A DNA stretch of 64,000 bases from Facklamia hominis CCUG 36813. GTDB taxonomy: Bacteria; Bacillota; Bacilli; Lactobacillales; Aerococcaceae. Position 1 is the first letter of the stretch; every line of letters starts with the position of its first letter. The stretch spans positions 124,001 to 188,000 of the forward strand of contig NZ_JH932292.1 in NCBI RefSeq assembly GCF_000301035.1, written 5' to 3'. Shown here piece after piece: positions 27,786 to 37,249 of the stretch. A program made the position numbers and the translations under genes. The notes under the pieces were generated by a model. It did no database searches, was not told the DNA's origin, and saw nothing but the letters and a program-made list of their open reading frames with translations.

Positions 27786-28118
27786 GTTTTCACGAGCTTC
27801 TTTATTAGAGAAATAGGTAGCGATTAAGCTTAGTGCGATGCCTAATAGCATGGCAGTAAAGAAGGATTTAATTTCAATCCCGTCAATCATACGATCAGCT
27901 AATCTGATCATCCATGTATTGATAATCAAATTAAAGAGTCCAAGACTTAAGAAGTTAATCGCACAGCCAATAAATTTTAAAAGACGTCCAATGGTTGCAT
28001 TAAAAATTGCCAACCAGATCGCAAATCCTAAAGCAGCCCAAGCAGTTGAGACGGAAACACCAGGGATGATATAACTTAAAAGCATCATTGATGCTGTCGT
28101 GATAAAAATACTAAGCAT
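27783..28118 (-). CDS. YvlD-like membrane protein (phage holin 4 superfamily)
   Basis: A small integral membrane protein of 111 residues with four predicted helices. It belongs to the YvlD group often auto-annotated as phage holin family (IIPGVSVSTAWAAL, then FLSLGLFNLIIN). The family is chromosomal and not evidence of a prophage; in Bacillus it is linked to envelope stress. The ATG at 28118 follows AAGGAGG by six bases; a longer in-frame start at 28136 overlaps that site and is rejected. No phage genes are nearby. Confidence 0.82.
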   Translation of the reverse strand: MLSIFITTASMMLLSYIIPGVSVSTAWAALGFAIWLAIFNATIGRLLKFIGCAINFLSLGLFNLIINTWMIRLADRMIDGIEIKSFFTAMLLGIALSLIATYFSNKEAREN

Positions 28119-28187
28119 GTTTATCCTCCTTTTCAATTAGTTTAACATGTCTTTAAAGGGATTTCACTATAAATAGTTAATCACTTA

Positions 28188-28196
28188 TGCGATAAT
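28188..28196 (+). promoter_or_regulatory. Extended -10 promoter before the M16 peptidase
   Basis: TGCGATAAT (28188-28196), the same extended element as at the liaF promoter; weak -35. Confidence 0.4.
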
Positions 28197-28233
28197 AGAA
28201 GGCGTAATTATTCAAAGATTTGGGAGGCAGAGT

Positions 28234-31128
28234 ATGACTTTTAGTTTAATCGACCAACATTATTTGATAGATCTTGATTGTCAAGGTTATCTATATGAGC
28301 ATCAAGAAACAGGTGCTCAAGTGTTTTATATAAAAAATGATGATCCTAATAAAGCGTTTACCATTGGATTTAAGACACCACCTTATTCGGATAATGGGAT
28401 CTGTCATATTATTGAACATTCAGTGCTAAATGGATCTGTTAAATATCCAAGTAAAGAGCCATTTGTTGAATTAATCAAGGGATCATTGAATACTTTTGTG
28501 AATGCCATGACCTTTGACGATAAAACAATTTATCCGGTTGCTTCAACTAATGAAGCGGATTTTAAGAATTTAATCTCTGTGTATTTAGATGCGGTATTTG
28601 AACCGAATTTCCGAACAGATCCTCAAGTATTAGCTCAAGAAGGATGGCATTATCATTTAGAATCAGCAGAAGACAATTTGATTTATAAAGGAGTTGTCTT
28701 CAATGAAATGAAAGGAGCTTTGGCTTCAGCTGAAGTGCAATTAAATCGTAAGATTAATCAAGCATTGTATCCTAATACAATTTATGCTTTTGAGTCTGGT
28801 GGAACTCCAGCAGCGATTCCTAGTTTAACGCAAGAAGAATTTGTTGATTTTCATAAAAAATATTATCATCCAAGTAATTCATTAACAATGTTATATGGAG
28901 ATTTAAATTTAGAGCAAACTCTTGACTTGCTTGGGGAGTATTTTGATCGTTATGAAAAACAGTCTGAAAAGGTTGATTTACGAATTAAACTGGCTGATCA
29001 ATCGGTCAAAGAAGTGGTTAGTGATTATTCAATCGCTGGGAAAGATGATCCACAAAATAAGGATTATCTTTCCTTAGCTTGGCATGTTAGTCAAGCTGAG
29101 GATGTTATAGAGTTGGCGACCTTGGAAGTCTTGGAACAAATTCTTTTAGGCAATCAAGAGGCCCCATTGAAAAAAGCCTTATTAGATTCCGGATTAGTAG
29201 GTGATGTGATAGGGGGGCTAGATTTTTCTGGATATGTTCAATCATTCTCTGTAACAGGAAAATATGCTAAAGCCGAAAATATGCCTGCCTTTAAAGAATT
29301 AGTTTATAAAGTTTTATCTGATTTAGTGATTCAAAAAATTGATCCTGAGTTGATTGAGGCAGCTTTAAACCGTTTTGACTTCTTTATTAAAGAAAGAGCT
29401 ATTTCCGAGTCTAATCCAAGAGGGGTAATTTATGCCATTTCAAGTTTCCAAACTTGGTTATATGGCCAATCCCCTTACAGTGTTTTTGAATCGAGTCTAC
29501 TCTTAGAAGAAATTCGTCAAAAAGCTAAAGAAGGTTATCTTGAAGCATTTATTCAGGAAAAATTTTTAAACAATTCACACCGAGTTGAAGTTATTTTGAA
29601 TGCGAATCCAGGTAAAAGTGATCGTGAAGAAGAGGAAGTTTTTCAAAAATTACAAGACTATAAAGCTTCACTCACCAAAGATCAGATCCAAGAACTTGTG
29701 GCAAATACCCAGTCCTTAATTGAACGGCAAGCAAGCCCTGACAAGCCCGAGGATCTATTAAAAATTCCAACATTGACTAAAGAGGACTTATCTACCAGCG
29801 TTCAAGAAACACCCTTAAAAAGGAGTTCGATAGCTTTTGGCCAGTCAAGTTATCAGGTAGATCTATATACGGCGGGAATTGATTATCTTACATATTTTTG
29901 GGACTTATCAGATTTAGACTTGGACTTTTATAGTGACTTGTCATTCTTAGCGAGTTTATTGACTCAATTATCAACTAAGAATTATTCAACTTCAGAATTA
30001 CGTAAACAGATTGATATTTATACCGGAGGTATTAGTGCTGGGTTACGAGTTTATCAAGATGAAAACGGTCGTCCACTGCCTTATTTTACTTTACAAGCGA
30101 AAGGGCTTAAGATTTATCGTCAATATTTGATCGATTTAATGAGTGAAGTAATGTTGACTAGCGTAATTGAAGATAAAAATCAGCTTTTAAAAGTAATTAA
30201 TCAATCTATTTCGCGTTTCCAAATGACGATCAATTATCAAGCGAACGCTCTGGCCTTAAATCGAGCACTGAGTCAATTTCATCCTGTTAAAAAATTGCAA
30301 GAAGCCATAGCTGGAATTGATTATTACAATTATTTAAAGAATCTAAAGACTCAGCTTGAGGGCAAAGATTGGCGAAAGGTTATTGAACGTCTTCAGGATG
30401 TATACCTGCAACTACTGAATAAAGAGCGCTTTTCATATCTTTTCCTAGGGCCAGCTTCGGATCAAGAAGATATTGAAGGACAAATTGAAAAGTCTCTACA
30501 AAAAATTAAATCATTGGAGTTAGCTAATACTGTTAATTATCCTTGCGGGGAGTCATTAAACGAAGCTTTTGTCACTGCTCAAGATGTGAATTATGTCGCT
30601 TTAGCCTCTAAAACTCCTGATTCGAATGACTTTACAGGAGCCGATCATGTATTAGCTAATGAACTTAATTATGGATATTTATGGAACGAGGTACGTGTTA
30701 AGGGAGGCGCCTATGGGGCAGGATTCCAAGATAATCGATTTGGTCAAATTGGATTTTATTCATACCGAGATCCTAATATTGAAAGAACCTTAGCTATTTA
30801 TAAAGCAACTCCCGATTATGTAGCTAATTTGAACCTCTCGCAAGAAGCTTTATTAAAGGATATTATTGGAACAATTTCACAATTAGAAGCACCAAAGTCA
30901 CCGATAGACCGTGCATACTCAGCTTTAGCACTCGCTTTATCTGGACGTGACTGGGAGGATTTACGTCAACTTAAGAAGGAAATTATTAATTGTCAACTAG
31001 AAGATCTTAAAAGCTTATACAATTCTCTAAACACCAGTCTAAAAGAGGCTAGAACCGTTGTTATTGGAAATGATCCAGCTATTCATGCGTCCAAGGATCA
31101 TTTTGACGTAATTAGAAATCTCTACTAA
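28234..31128 (+). CDS. Insulinase-family (M16C, PreP-like) zinc metallopeptidase
   Basis: A full-length M16C peptidase of 964 residues, probably cytosolic because no signal peptide is seen. The inverted zinc motif HxxEH is HIIEH at residues 58-62, and the distal glutamate lies in VVFNEMKGALAS near 150. Two M16 halves enclose a chamber in this subfamily, and only unfolded peptides fit. A second catalytic-side region contains the RVKGGAYGAGF motif near residue 825. Likely role: peptide turnover. GGGAGGCAG precedes the ATG. It stands alone, with a terminator after it. Confidence 0.9.
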   Translation: MTFSLIDQHYLIDLDCQGYLYEHQETGAQVFYIKNDDPNKAFTIGFKTPPYSDNGICHIIEHSVLNGSVKYPSKEPFVELIKGSLNTFVNAMTFDDKTIYPVASTNEADFKNLISVYLDAVFEPNFRTDPQVLAQEGWHYHLESAEDNLIYKGVVFNEMKGALASAEVQLNRKINQALYPNTIYAFESGGTPAAIPSLTQEEFVDFHKKYYHPSNSLTMLYGDLNLEQTLDLLGEYFDRYEKQSEKVDLRIKLADQSVKEVVSDYSIAGKDDPQNKDYLSLAWHVSQAEDVIELATLEVLEQILLGNQEAPLKKALLDSGLVGDVIGGLDFSGYVQSFSVTGKYAKAENMPAFKELVYKVLSDLVIQKIDPELIEAALNRFDFFIKERAISESNPRGVIYAISSFQTWLYGQSPYSVFESSLLLEEIRQKAKEGYLEAFIQEKFLNNSHRVEVILNANPGKSDREEEEVFQKLQDYKASLTKDQIQELVANTQSLIERQASPDKPEDLLKIPTLTKEDLSTSVQETPLKRSSIAFGQSSYQVDLYTAGIDYLTYFWDLSDLDLDFYSDLSFLASLLTQLSTKNYSTSELRKQIDIYTGGISAGLRVYQDENGRPLPYFTLQAKGLKIYRQYLIDLMSEVMLTSVIEDKNQLLKVINQSISRFQMTINYQANALALNRALSQFHPVKKLQEAIAGIDYYNYLKNLKTQLEGKDWRKVIERLQDVYLQLLNKERFSYLFLGPASDQEDIEGQIEKSLQKIKSLELANTVNYPCGESLNEAFVTAQDVNYVALASKTPDSNDFTGADHVLANELNYGYLWNEVRVKGGAYGAGFQDNRFGQIGFYSYRDPNIERTLAIYKATPDYVANLNLSQEALLKDIIGTISQLEAPKSPIDRAYSALALALSGRDWEDLRQLKKEIINCQLEDLKSLYNSLNTSLKEARTVVIGNDPAIHASKDHFDVIRNLY

Positions 31129-31204
31129 AATAATAAATATTTGATGTAGGACATGGAAAAGCGAAAAGTTAAGGAAAAGCCATACTTTAACTATTATAAT
31201 TAAG

Positions 31205-31246
31205 AGGACCTTGCCAAATGCATTAGCATATTGACAAGGTCCTTTT
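31205..31246 (+). terminator. Terminator after the M16 peptidase
   Basis: Stem aggaccttg (31205-31213) with caaggtcct (31235-31243), an inner aatgc/gcatt pairing and a TTTT tail. Confidence 0.75.
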
Positions 31247-31251
31247 GATAA

Positions 31252-32208
31252 TTAAACGAGGTTTTGTGGTTCGCCATCTAGGAAGGATTTCAAATTATTG
31301 AAGACAATTTGGGCACGTTTATTCATTGCTTCTTGGGTTAGGTAGCCGATATGAGGGGTGAGCAATAAGTTAGCAGGTTTAAAATAAGGGTGATCATTAT
31401 TAAGAGGGGGTTCTTGATCAAAGACATCAATAGCTGCACCAGCAATTTGGCCTTGATCTAATGCCTGGCAAAGAGCCGTTTGGTCGATTATTGGACCTCT
31501 TGCTGCGTTTATTAATATGGCAGAAGTTTTCATCTGTTGCAATGCTTGCTGATTAATCAGATGGTGAGTGTCATCCGTCAATGGAAGGTGTAATGTCACA
31601 ATATCAGCCTGGCTTAACACGTCATCAAGCGATAAGTATTGAATGGGGAGGGCTTGTTTTAGATTTTCGTTTTCCGATTGATCATAGGCGATAAGTTTAG
31701 CTCCAAGTGCGTGGAATAGTTCAGCTGTTTGACTGCCGATCTTTCCAGTTCCTAAGATAGCTACTGTTTTCCCCTTGATTTCTTGTCCCATGATAGGCCC
31801 AGAAAAGGTATGCCCTTGGCGAATCATTTGATTTTGTTTTGAGATGTTTCGATAGAGATCTAGCGTTAAACCTATGACTAATTCGCTGACTGCAGTATTA
31901 GAATAGCCAGAAGCGTTTGATAGTAGAATATTTTTCTTTTTGGCAGATTGAACAGCGACATGATCCACACCAGTAAACGCAATATTTAGATATTGACAGT
32001 TGTCTAAGTCACCAACAACTTCTTCACTAAAAGGATGGTTGGCAAGCAAAACAATGTCTGCATCATGGGTTCGTCTAATCAATTCTGAATCATTATCACT
32101 AACTGTATCATAGCAGATAAATTCATGTCCTTGATCCAAATAAGGCTGAATTAGTTGATCTAGATACTCTGGGGCAATTGATAAAGGTTCTGTTAAAACT
32201 ATTTTCAT
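31252..32208 (-). CDS. D-isomer-specific 2-hydroxyacid dehydrogenase family protein
   Basis: An NAD(P)-dependent oxidoreductase of 318 residues. The Rossmann motif is GTGKIGSQTAELF. The catalytic triad residues are seen as Arg in NAARGPIID, Glu in DQEPP and His in PHIGY. The substrate (phosphoglycerate, D-lactate, glyoxylate or other) cannot be read from sequence; it lacks the ACT domain of long SerA forms. CGAGGAGAA precedes the ATG. It lies 37 bp after the histidine phosphatase on the same strand and is probably cotranscribed with it. Confidence 0.88.
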   Translation of the reverse strand: MKIVLTEPLSIAPEYLDQLIQPYLDQGHEFICYDTVSDNDSELIRRTHDADIVLLANHPFSEEVVGDLDNCQYLNIAFTGVDHVAVQSAKKKNILLSNASGYSNTAVSELVIGLTLDLYRNISKQNQMIRQGHTFSGPIMGQEIKGKTVAILGTGKIGSQTAELFHALGAKLIAYDQSENENLKQALPIQYLSLDDVLSQADIVTLHLPLTDDTHHLINQQALQQMKTSAILINAARGPIIDQTALCQALDQGQIAGAAIDVFDQEPPLNNDHPYFKPANLLLTPHIGYLTQEAMNKRAQIVFNNLKSFLDGEPQNLV

Positions 32209-32245
32209 TATTATTCTCCTCGGTTATCTGATCATTTATTATTTA

Positions 32246-32929
32246 TTAATGTGTATGAACAAAATGGTTGACTTGGTTTATTGCTTTTAATCGAAATTGA
32301 CCGTCAATATATTCGACGATTGATATGGATGCATTTTTTAAAGGTTCTCCGACTTCATAGTCAGCTACTAAACCATGAATAAGATTTCGAATAGTCCATC
32401 CGTGACTCACCACTAAGATATTTTGGTTGGTACCAGCATGTTTATTAAGTAGAATTAATAAGCCTGACTCAACTCGGCGCCAAAATTCAACATAGTTTTC
32501 AGCGGTATGACTGGGATCGAGGTGTTTTATCATTCGTAAGATTTGTGGACTATCATAAGGAAGTACAAAGGACTCCTTAGATGGGCTATCTTGATGGAAT
32601 GCTTCATTGAGATCGTTAAATAATTTACTGGAAGGCAGCCCTTCATAGGAACCAAAATTTACTTCCCGTAATTCTTGCATGGGTTTCATTTGATAGTCAT
32701 CACGGTAGTGATTGACAGAAAGGAAGTATTCAGCTGTTTCAATTGCTCTTTTGGAGTCGCTTGTATAAACGGCATCAAAATGCAGGTCAGAAAAACCACG
32801 ACCTGAGGCAAGTGCGTCTTCAATTCCTTGGGGTGTTAATTCAGCGTTGGACCAGCCTTGGACTCGGTTTTCTCGATTGAAAAAGGTTTCAGCATGGCGC
32901 ATAAAATAAAAAGTGACACCTTTTGACAT
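32246..32929 (-). CDS. Histidine phosphatase (phosphoglycerate mutase-like) family protein
   Basis: A 227-residue cytosolic enzyme of the histidine phosphatase superfamily. The phosphoacceptor histidine is in FMRHAETFFNRENRVQGW near the start, the second active-site histidine in LVVSHGWTIRNLIHG, and the proton donor Glu in ELREVNFGSYEG. This is a broad phosphatase branch and not the glycolytic GpmA. TAGGAGG precedes the ATG. Its own promoter lies immediately upstream. Confidence 0.87.
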   Translation of the reverse strand: MSKGVTFYFMRHAETFFNRENRVQGWSNAELTPQGIEDALASGRGFSDLHFDAVYTSDSKRAIETAEYFLSVNHYRDDYQMKPMQELREVNFGSYEGLPSSKLFNDLNEAFHQDSPSKESFVLPYDSPQILRMIKHLDPSHTAENYVEFWRRVESGLLILLNKHAGTNQNILVVSHGWTIRNLIHGLVADYEVGEPLKNASISIVEYIDGQFRLKAINQVNHFVHTH

Positions 32930-32960
32930 GTTAAACCTCCTACTTATTTTTTCATATATT

Positions 32961-32989
32961 ATTATAGTGTTTTTCAGATGGCTTGTCTA
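32961..32989 (-). promoter_or_regulatory. Promoter of the phosphatase-dehydrogenase pair
   Basis: On the minus strand TAGACA (32989-32984), 17-bp spacer, perfect TATAAT (32966-32961). Confidence 0.75.
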
Positions 32990-33007
32990 AAAAAGGAAGA
33001 AATATTT

Positions 33008-33085
33008 ATGAATAAGGAGAATCCAGTGCATTTTATTCATGACTGTGTTAATCTTAAGGAGTTAATGATTAAAGGAGAGTCTTAA
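33008..33085 (+). CDS. Possible 25-residue small ORF upstream of yihY
   Basis: ATG at 33008 follows AAAAAAGGAAG at about eight bases and is read for 25 codons (starting MNKENPVHFIHD) to a TAA at 33083-33085, immediately before the possible TTG start of the next gene. No recognised family. It may be a leader peptide that couples translation of the envelope operon, or chance. Confidence 0.3.
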   Translation: MNKENPVHFIHDCVNLKELMIKGES

Positions 33086-33088
33086 TTG

Positions 33089-34057
33089 ATGCGTCAAAAA
33101 ACAAAGATGGATCCATTGAAGAAATTCATATATGTACTTCGCTTAAATTCTGGACAAGGTCATTTGACTTCTTATGCTGCTGAACTTACTTTTTATATTC
33201 TATTAGCCATCATTCCGTTACTTTTGGTTTTTACCAATGTTCTGGCATTACTACCAACCAATCCTCAAGAAGTGGCAGTGACACTTAAAAATATACTACC
33301 AAGTGAAGTGGCACAAGTTGTGATACCTATTGTGGTATCCTACTTAAATCATACTTCAACGGGGGCGTTTTCTTTAGGGTTGGTCTTTTCTTTATGGCCA
33401 GCATCTCAAGTTTTTAATACTTTACAGAGAGTGTTTCATCGAATTTATAAGATTGAAAGATCTAAGAACTTTATGTTTCAACGTTTATTTGCCTATCTAT
33501 TTACCTGGTTAATTGTGATGGTCGCCTTAATTACTTCCTTCATTTTTATGTTTGGTGAATATTTAATTACACAATTGAATCAGTATCTTTTAATCAATTT
33601 GAATATAGTCATAACGCTTATTCAACAAGGATGGTTTTTAGCAAGCTTAGTCTTGTTTATTTGTTTAGTTTTGTTATATACTTATTTACCGAATAATCAT
33701 CGTCGATGGGTCGATTCAATCCCAGGAGCTGTTCTGGCAATGATAGGTTTTACTTTAATTAGCCGACTGTTTGATCTATATATCAATCACTTTAATCCTT
33801 CTGCATCGTCTAATACTGCTTTAGGTGTAGGGATTGTTATTTTGATGTGGCTCTATTTTAATGGGATTGTATTACTTGCTGGAGCCTATGTGAATGTATT
33901 AGTTTTTGATTTCAAACATATATCGTCGGATGAATTGTTGTATCGAGTGAAGCAACAAAAGAAATTTCAAGTTCATTCGATAGACTTTGATCCTCAATGG
34001 CAGTACCGGCCCTACTTAACCGGAAAATTGACGCCCTGTGATAAGAAAGAATTTTAA
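33089..34057 (+). CDS. YihY/BrkB family inner membrane protein
   Basis: An integral membrane protein of about 322 residues with six predicted helices, of the YihY/BrkB family (once mislabelled RNase BN). It begins after a basic region with LTSYAAELTFYILLAIIPLLL, the family's conserved first helix, and contains FWLYFNG-like IVILMWLYFNGIVLLAGAYVN near the end. Its function is not settled. The start may be ATG 33089 or TTG 33086; AAAGGAGA lies upstream of both. It heads an envelope operon with rodA only 18 bp downstream. Confidence 0.88.
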   Translation: MRQKTKMDPLKKFIYVLRLNSGQGHLTSYAAELTFYILLAIIPLLLVFTNVLALLPTNPQEVAVTLKNILPSEVAQVVIPIVVSYLNHTSTGAFSLGLVFSLWPASQVFNTLQRVFHRIYKIERSKNFMFQRLFAYLFTWLIVMVALITSFIFMFGEYLITQLNQYLLINLNIVITLIQQGWFLASLVLFICLVLLYTYLPNNHRRWVDSIPGAVLAMIGFTLISRLFDLYINHFNPSASSNTALGVGIVILMWLYFNGIVLLAGAYVNVLVFDFKHISSDELLYRVKQQKKFQVHSIDFDPQWQYRPYLTGKLTPCDKKEF

Positions 34058-34075
34058 CTCTAAAGGAGAGACGCT

Positions 34076-35263
34076 ATGAATCTGAAAAAACGTCTAGCTA
34101 ATTATCATGATAATCGAATTGACTATGGGATTATATTAACCGTCTTAATAATTTGTCTAATTGGGCTAGTTGTTGTTTATTCGACAACAGCGATTATTCA
34201 AAATCAAGGATTAGGCCCTACTCTGCAGCAAGCGCTATGGTATTCTGTGGGAGCCTTAGTGGTGATTGCTGTGATGCAATTTGACAGTGAACAATATTGG
34301 AAATTATCGAACTATTTGTATGCTTTAGGGCTTATATTGTTAGTACTGGTATTCTTCTTTCATGATCGATCAACTGCGGCTGAGACAGGGGCTAAGTCTT
34401 GGTTTTCGGTAGGACCTTTCTCATTCCAGCCCTCCGAAGTGATGAAGCCAGCTTTAATAATTTTTCTCGCAAAAATTATTACTAATCATAATAGTCTTTT
34501 TTCTCAACGAACAATTCGATCAGACTTTCAATTAATAGGAAAGCTCTTATTAGCTACAGCGCCAGTATTGATTTTAGTTCAAATGCAAAACGACTTAGGG
34601 ACCAACTTGGTTATGTTATCAATTTTAGCAGGGATGATTTTGTTATCGGGAATTTCTTGGAAAATTCTCGTCCCTAGCTTTTTAATGGCTAGTATAGTAG
34701 GAGGAGGTTTAATTGCCCTTGCGGTTTTCTTCCCGGAGTTACTATTTAAGTTAGGTTTTAAACCGTATCAGCTAAGTCGGATTACAACATGGATTAGACC
34801 TTTTCAGGATACTTCAGGTGAAGGGTATCAGTTAGTTCAGTCCCTTTTATCGATAGGCTCGGGACAATTAAGTGGTAAAGGATTTGGGGTATCTAATGTT
34901 CCGGTCCCTGTTAGAGAATCAGACTTTATCTTTACAACGATCGGTGAAAACTTTGGATTTGTAGGATCTTCTTTCATTTTGGTAATGTATTTTATCTTGA
35001 TTTACCAAATGGTTCAAACTTGTTTTGAAACGCAAAATGAATATTATACCTATATTGCTTCAGGCGTTATTTCAATGATATTGTTTCACGTTCTAGAAAA
35101 TGTGGGAATGACGATTGGACTATTACCGATTACAGGGGTTCCGCTGCCTTTTATTTCTCAAGGGGGTTCAGCAATTATTTCAAATATGATCGGTGTAGGT
35201 TTAATTTTGTCGATGCGTTATCATCATCGTTCCTATCTTTTTGCCAAAGAGGATCATTTTTAG
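34076..35263 (+). CDS. rodA: Peptidoglycan glycosyltransferase RodA (SEDS family)
   Basis: A SEDS glycan polymerase of 395 residues with about ten helices that works with a class B PBP in lateral wall synthesis. The diagnostic features are the FQPSEVMKPAL motif, the catalytic-loop region VPVRESDFIFTTIGENFGF, and the PLPFISQGGSAIISN ending. The FISQGGSAI form matches streptococcal RodA, whereas FtsW usually has SYGG. AAAGGAGAG precedes the ATG. It is followed by the D-aspartate genes, so cross-bridge synthesis and strand polymerisation appear to be transcribed together. Confidence 0.92.
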   Translation: MNLKKRLANYHDNRIDYGIILTVLIICLIGLVVVYSTTAIIQNQGLGPTLQQALWYSVGALVVIAVMQFDSEQYWKLSNYLYALGLILLVLVFFFHDRSTAAETGAKSWFSVGPFSFQPSEVMKPALIIFLAKIITNHNSLFSQRTIRSDFQLIGKLLLATAPVLILVQMQNDLGTNLVMLSILAGMILLSGISWKILVPSFLMASIVGGGLIALAVFFPELLFKLGFKPYQLSRITTWIRPFQDTSGEGYQLVQSLLSIGSGQLSGKGFGVSNVPVPVRESDFIFTTIGENFGFVGSSFILVMYFILIYQMVQTCFETQNEYYTYIASGVISMILFHVLENVGMTIGLLPITGVPLPFISQGGSAIISNMIGVGLILSMRYHHRSYLFAKEDHF

Positions 35264-35314
35264 AATATATTGCTAAATGATGAGTGCCGTTTATACTGGA
35301 AGGAGTTTTTATTG

Positions 35315-37222
35315 ATGTGTGGTTTTTGTGGAATTGTTAATCAAACAAAATTGGAACTGGAATCAGAAGTACTAGAGAATATGTTGGACCGTATCCAACA
35401 CCGTGGACCTGATTCAGCGGGTTATTTTAGAGATGACTATTGTCAATTAGGCTTTCGCCGCTTAGCAATTATCGATCTTTCCCAAGCAGGGAATCAGCCC
35501 TTTTATTCACAAGACGAGCGCTATGTTATGGTCTTTAATGGTGAAATTTATAATTATCATGATATTAAAGAAGACTTGCTAGCAAAAGGGTATGAATTTA
35601 TATCGACAACCGATTCAGAAGTTATCATTCGTGGTTTTGAAGAATGGGGATCTCAAGTTTTTGCTCGTTTAAGGGGTATGTTTGCTATTGCTATTTGGGA
35701 CCGTCAAGAGAGGACATTATCATTAGCAAGAGATCAATTTGGTATAAAACCTTTATACTATACAAAAAATACTCAGGATCACTCTATATTGTTTGCTTCA
35801 GAGATAAAATCCTTTTTAGACTATCCTTTATTTATTGAAAGCCTAAATCAAGATGCATTGCGACCATATCTTATGTTCCAATATAATCCCATGAATGAAA
35901 CATTCTTTAAAGGGGTATATCATATACCTCAAGGATCATATCTGAAGTTCAAAGATGGTGAATTGGTTGAGCAATTCCGTTTTGCTGAAGTCGACTTTAG
36001 AGATGAATATGAAGATCAATCAAGAAGTCAAGAGGAGACCAAAACAGCTATTAAAGATGCGCTCATCGAATCGATTGATTATCATAAAATTGCTGATGTG
36101 CCAGTTGGGAGTTTTCTTTCTGGTGGAGTTGATTCCAGTCTAATTACGAGTCTATGTAATCCTGTGAAAACCTACTCCGTTGGCTTTGAAAATCCTGATA
36201 ATTCTAAATTGAGAGATCCTCAATTTGATGAAACGGCCTTTTCAGCACAATTATCAGAACATTTATCAATTGAGAACGCCTCATATTATGTGTCAAGTCA
36301 AGAAGCACTTGAAGCATTGCCTGAAATTCTTTACCATTTGGATGAACCAGATGCGAATTATTCTTGTATTCCATTATGGTTTCTAAATAAATTAGCAGCT
36401 CAAGATGTTCGAGTCGTCTTATCAGGAGAAGGAGCAGATGAACTTTTCGCAGGGTATACATGGTATAAACCTTCAAAAATGGAAGAAAAAGTAATGCGGC
36501 ATCTTCCAAAATCTCTTCGTAAAGGTCTAGTACCATATGCTGACAAGAAAGGTCAAATCGGACGAATCGGCCAGATGGCTAAGCGCAGTTTGATGGATGT
36601 TTCTCATAAATTTATGGGGCAATCAAAGGTCTTTGAAGAAAATGATGTTAATGAGGTTCTACAAGCAAGTTATCGAAAAGAAGAAACACCTTATGACTTA
36701 TTATCGGCTTATTATGAAGAGTTTAGGGGTCAAAGTGATCTAAATCAAATGCAATCCTTAGACTTAAGAGTTTGGAATCCGCATGATATTCTTCAAAAGG
36801 CGGATAAAATGTCGATGGCTCATTCGTTAGAATTAAGGACGCCGTTTTTAGATAAGGAAATGTATCATTTAGCGCGCACTTTAAAGAATTCGGAACGGGT
36901 TAATTATGAGACAACCAAGGTCGCTTTGCGTCAAGTAGCCCAGGATGTTTTACCAGAGGAGTGGGCTAAACGACCCAAATTAGGATTCCCCACACCAGTT
37001 AGAAAGTGGATGCAGGAAAGTAATTGGTATCATGAGATGGAAGAACGTTTCACCTCGGAAACAGCCCAGGAATTTTTTGAGGTGGGCACGCTATTGAACT
37101 TATTAAAAGAACATCAAGAAGGAAAAGCAGACCATGGACATAAATTGTATGTTTGTTATGCATTTTTAGTTTGGTATCAACGATTCTTTGAGCAAACTTA
37201 CCCATGCATTCAGGAAATATAA
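35315..37222 (+). CDS. asnH: Glutamine-dependent asparagine synthase family amidotransferase (AsnB/AsnH)
   Basis: A 635-residue enzyme with an N-terminal glutamine amidotransferase class-II domain, whose catalytic Cys2 (MCGFCGIV) must be exposed by Met removal. A C-terminal ATP-PPi synthase domain has SGGVDSSL near residue 269. The ATG at 35315 is therefore correct, not the longer frame from 35270. In Lactococcus lactis AsnH, a homologue, amidates D-Asp in the peptidoglycan cross-bridge. Here the gene is directly followed by the D-Asp ligase and racemase, so that role is favoured over free asparagine synthesis. This is inference. Confidence 0.9.
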   Translation: MCGFCGIVNQTKLELESEVLENMLDRIQHRGPDSAGYFRDDYCQLGFRRLAIIDLSQAGNQPFYSQDERYVMVFNGEIYNYHDIKEDLLAKGYEFISTTDSEVIIRGFEEWGSQVFARLRGMFAIAIWDRQERTLSLARDQFGIKPLYYTKNTQDHSILFASEIKSFLDYPLFIESLNQDALRPYLMFQYNPMNETFFKGVYHIPQGSYLKFKDGELVEQFRFAEVDFRDEYEDQSRSQEETKTAIKDALIESIDYHKIADVPVGSFLSGGVDSSLITSLCNPVKTYSVGFENPDNSKLRDPQFDETAFSAQLSEHLSIENASYYVSSQEALEALPEILYHLDEPDANYSCIPLWFLNKLAAQDVRVVLSGEGADELFAGYTWYKPSKMEEKVMRHLPKSLRKGLVPYADKKGQIGRIGQMAKRSLMDVSHKFMGQSKVFEENDVNEVLQASYRKEETPYDLLSAYYEEFRGQSDLNQMQSLDLRVWNPHDILQKADKMSMAHSLELRTPFLDKEMYHLARTLKNSERVNYETTKVALRQVAQDVLPEEWAKRPKLGFPTPVRKWMQESNWYHEMEERFTSETAQEFFEVGTLLNLLKEHQEGKADHGHKLYVCYAFLVWYQRFFEQTYPCIQEI

Positions 37223-37249
37223 GAGCTACAGATTAAAGGAGGTAAGGGG

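Noticed and set aside
27783-28118. Prophage, based on the holin name
   Set aside because: The protein is of the chromosomal YvlD type and no phage gene is adjacent.
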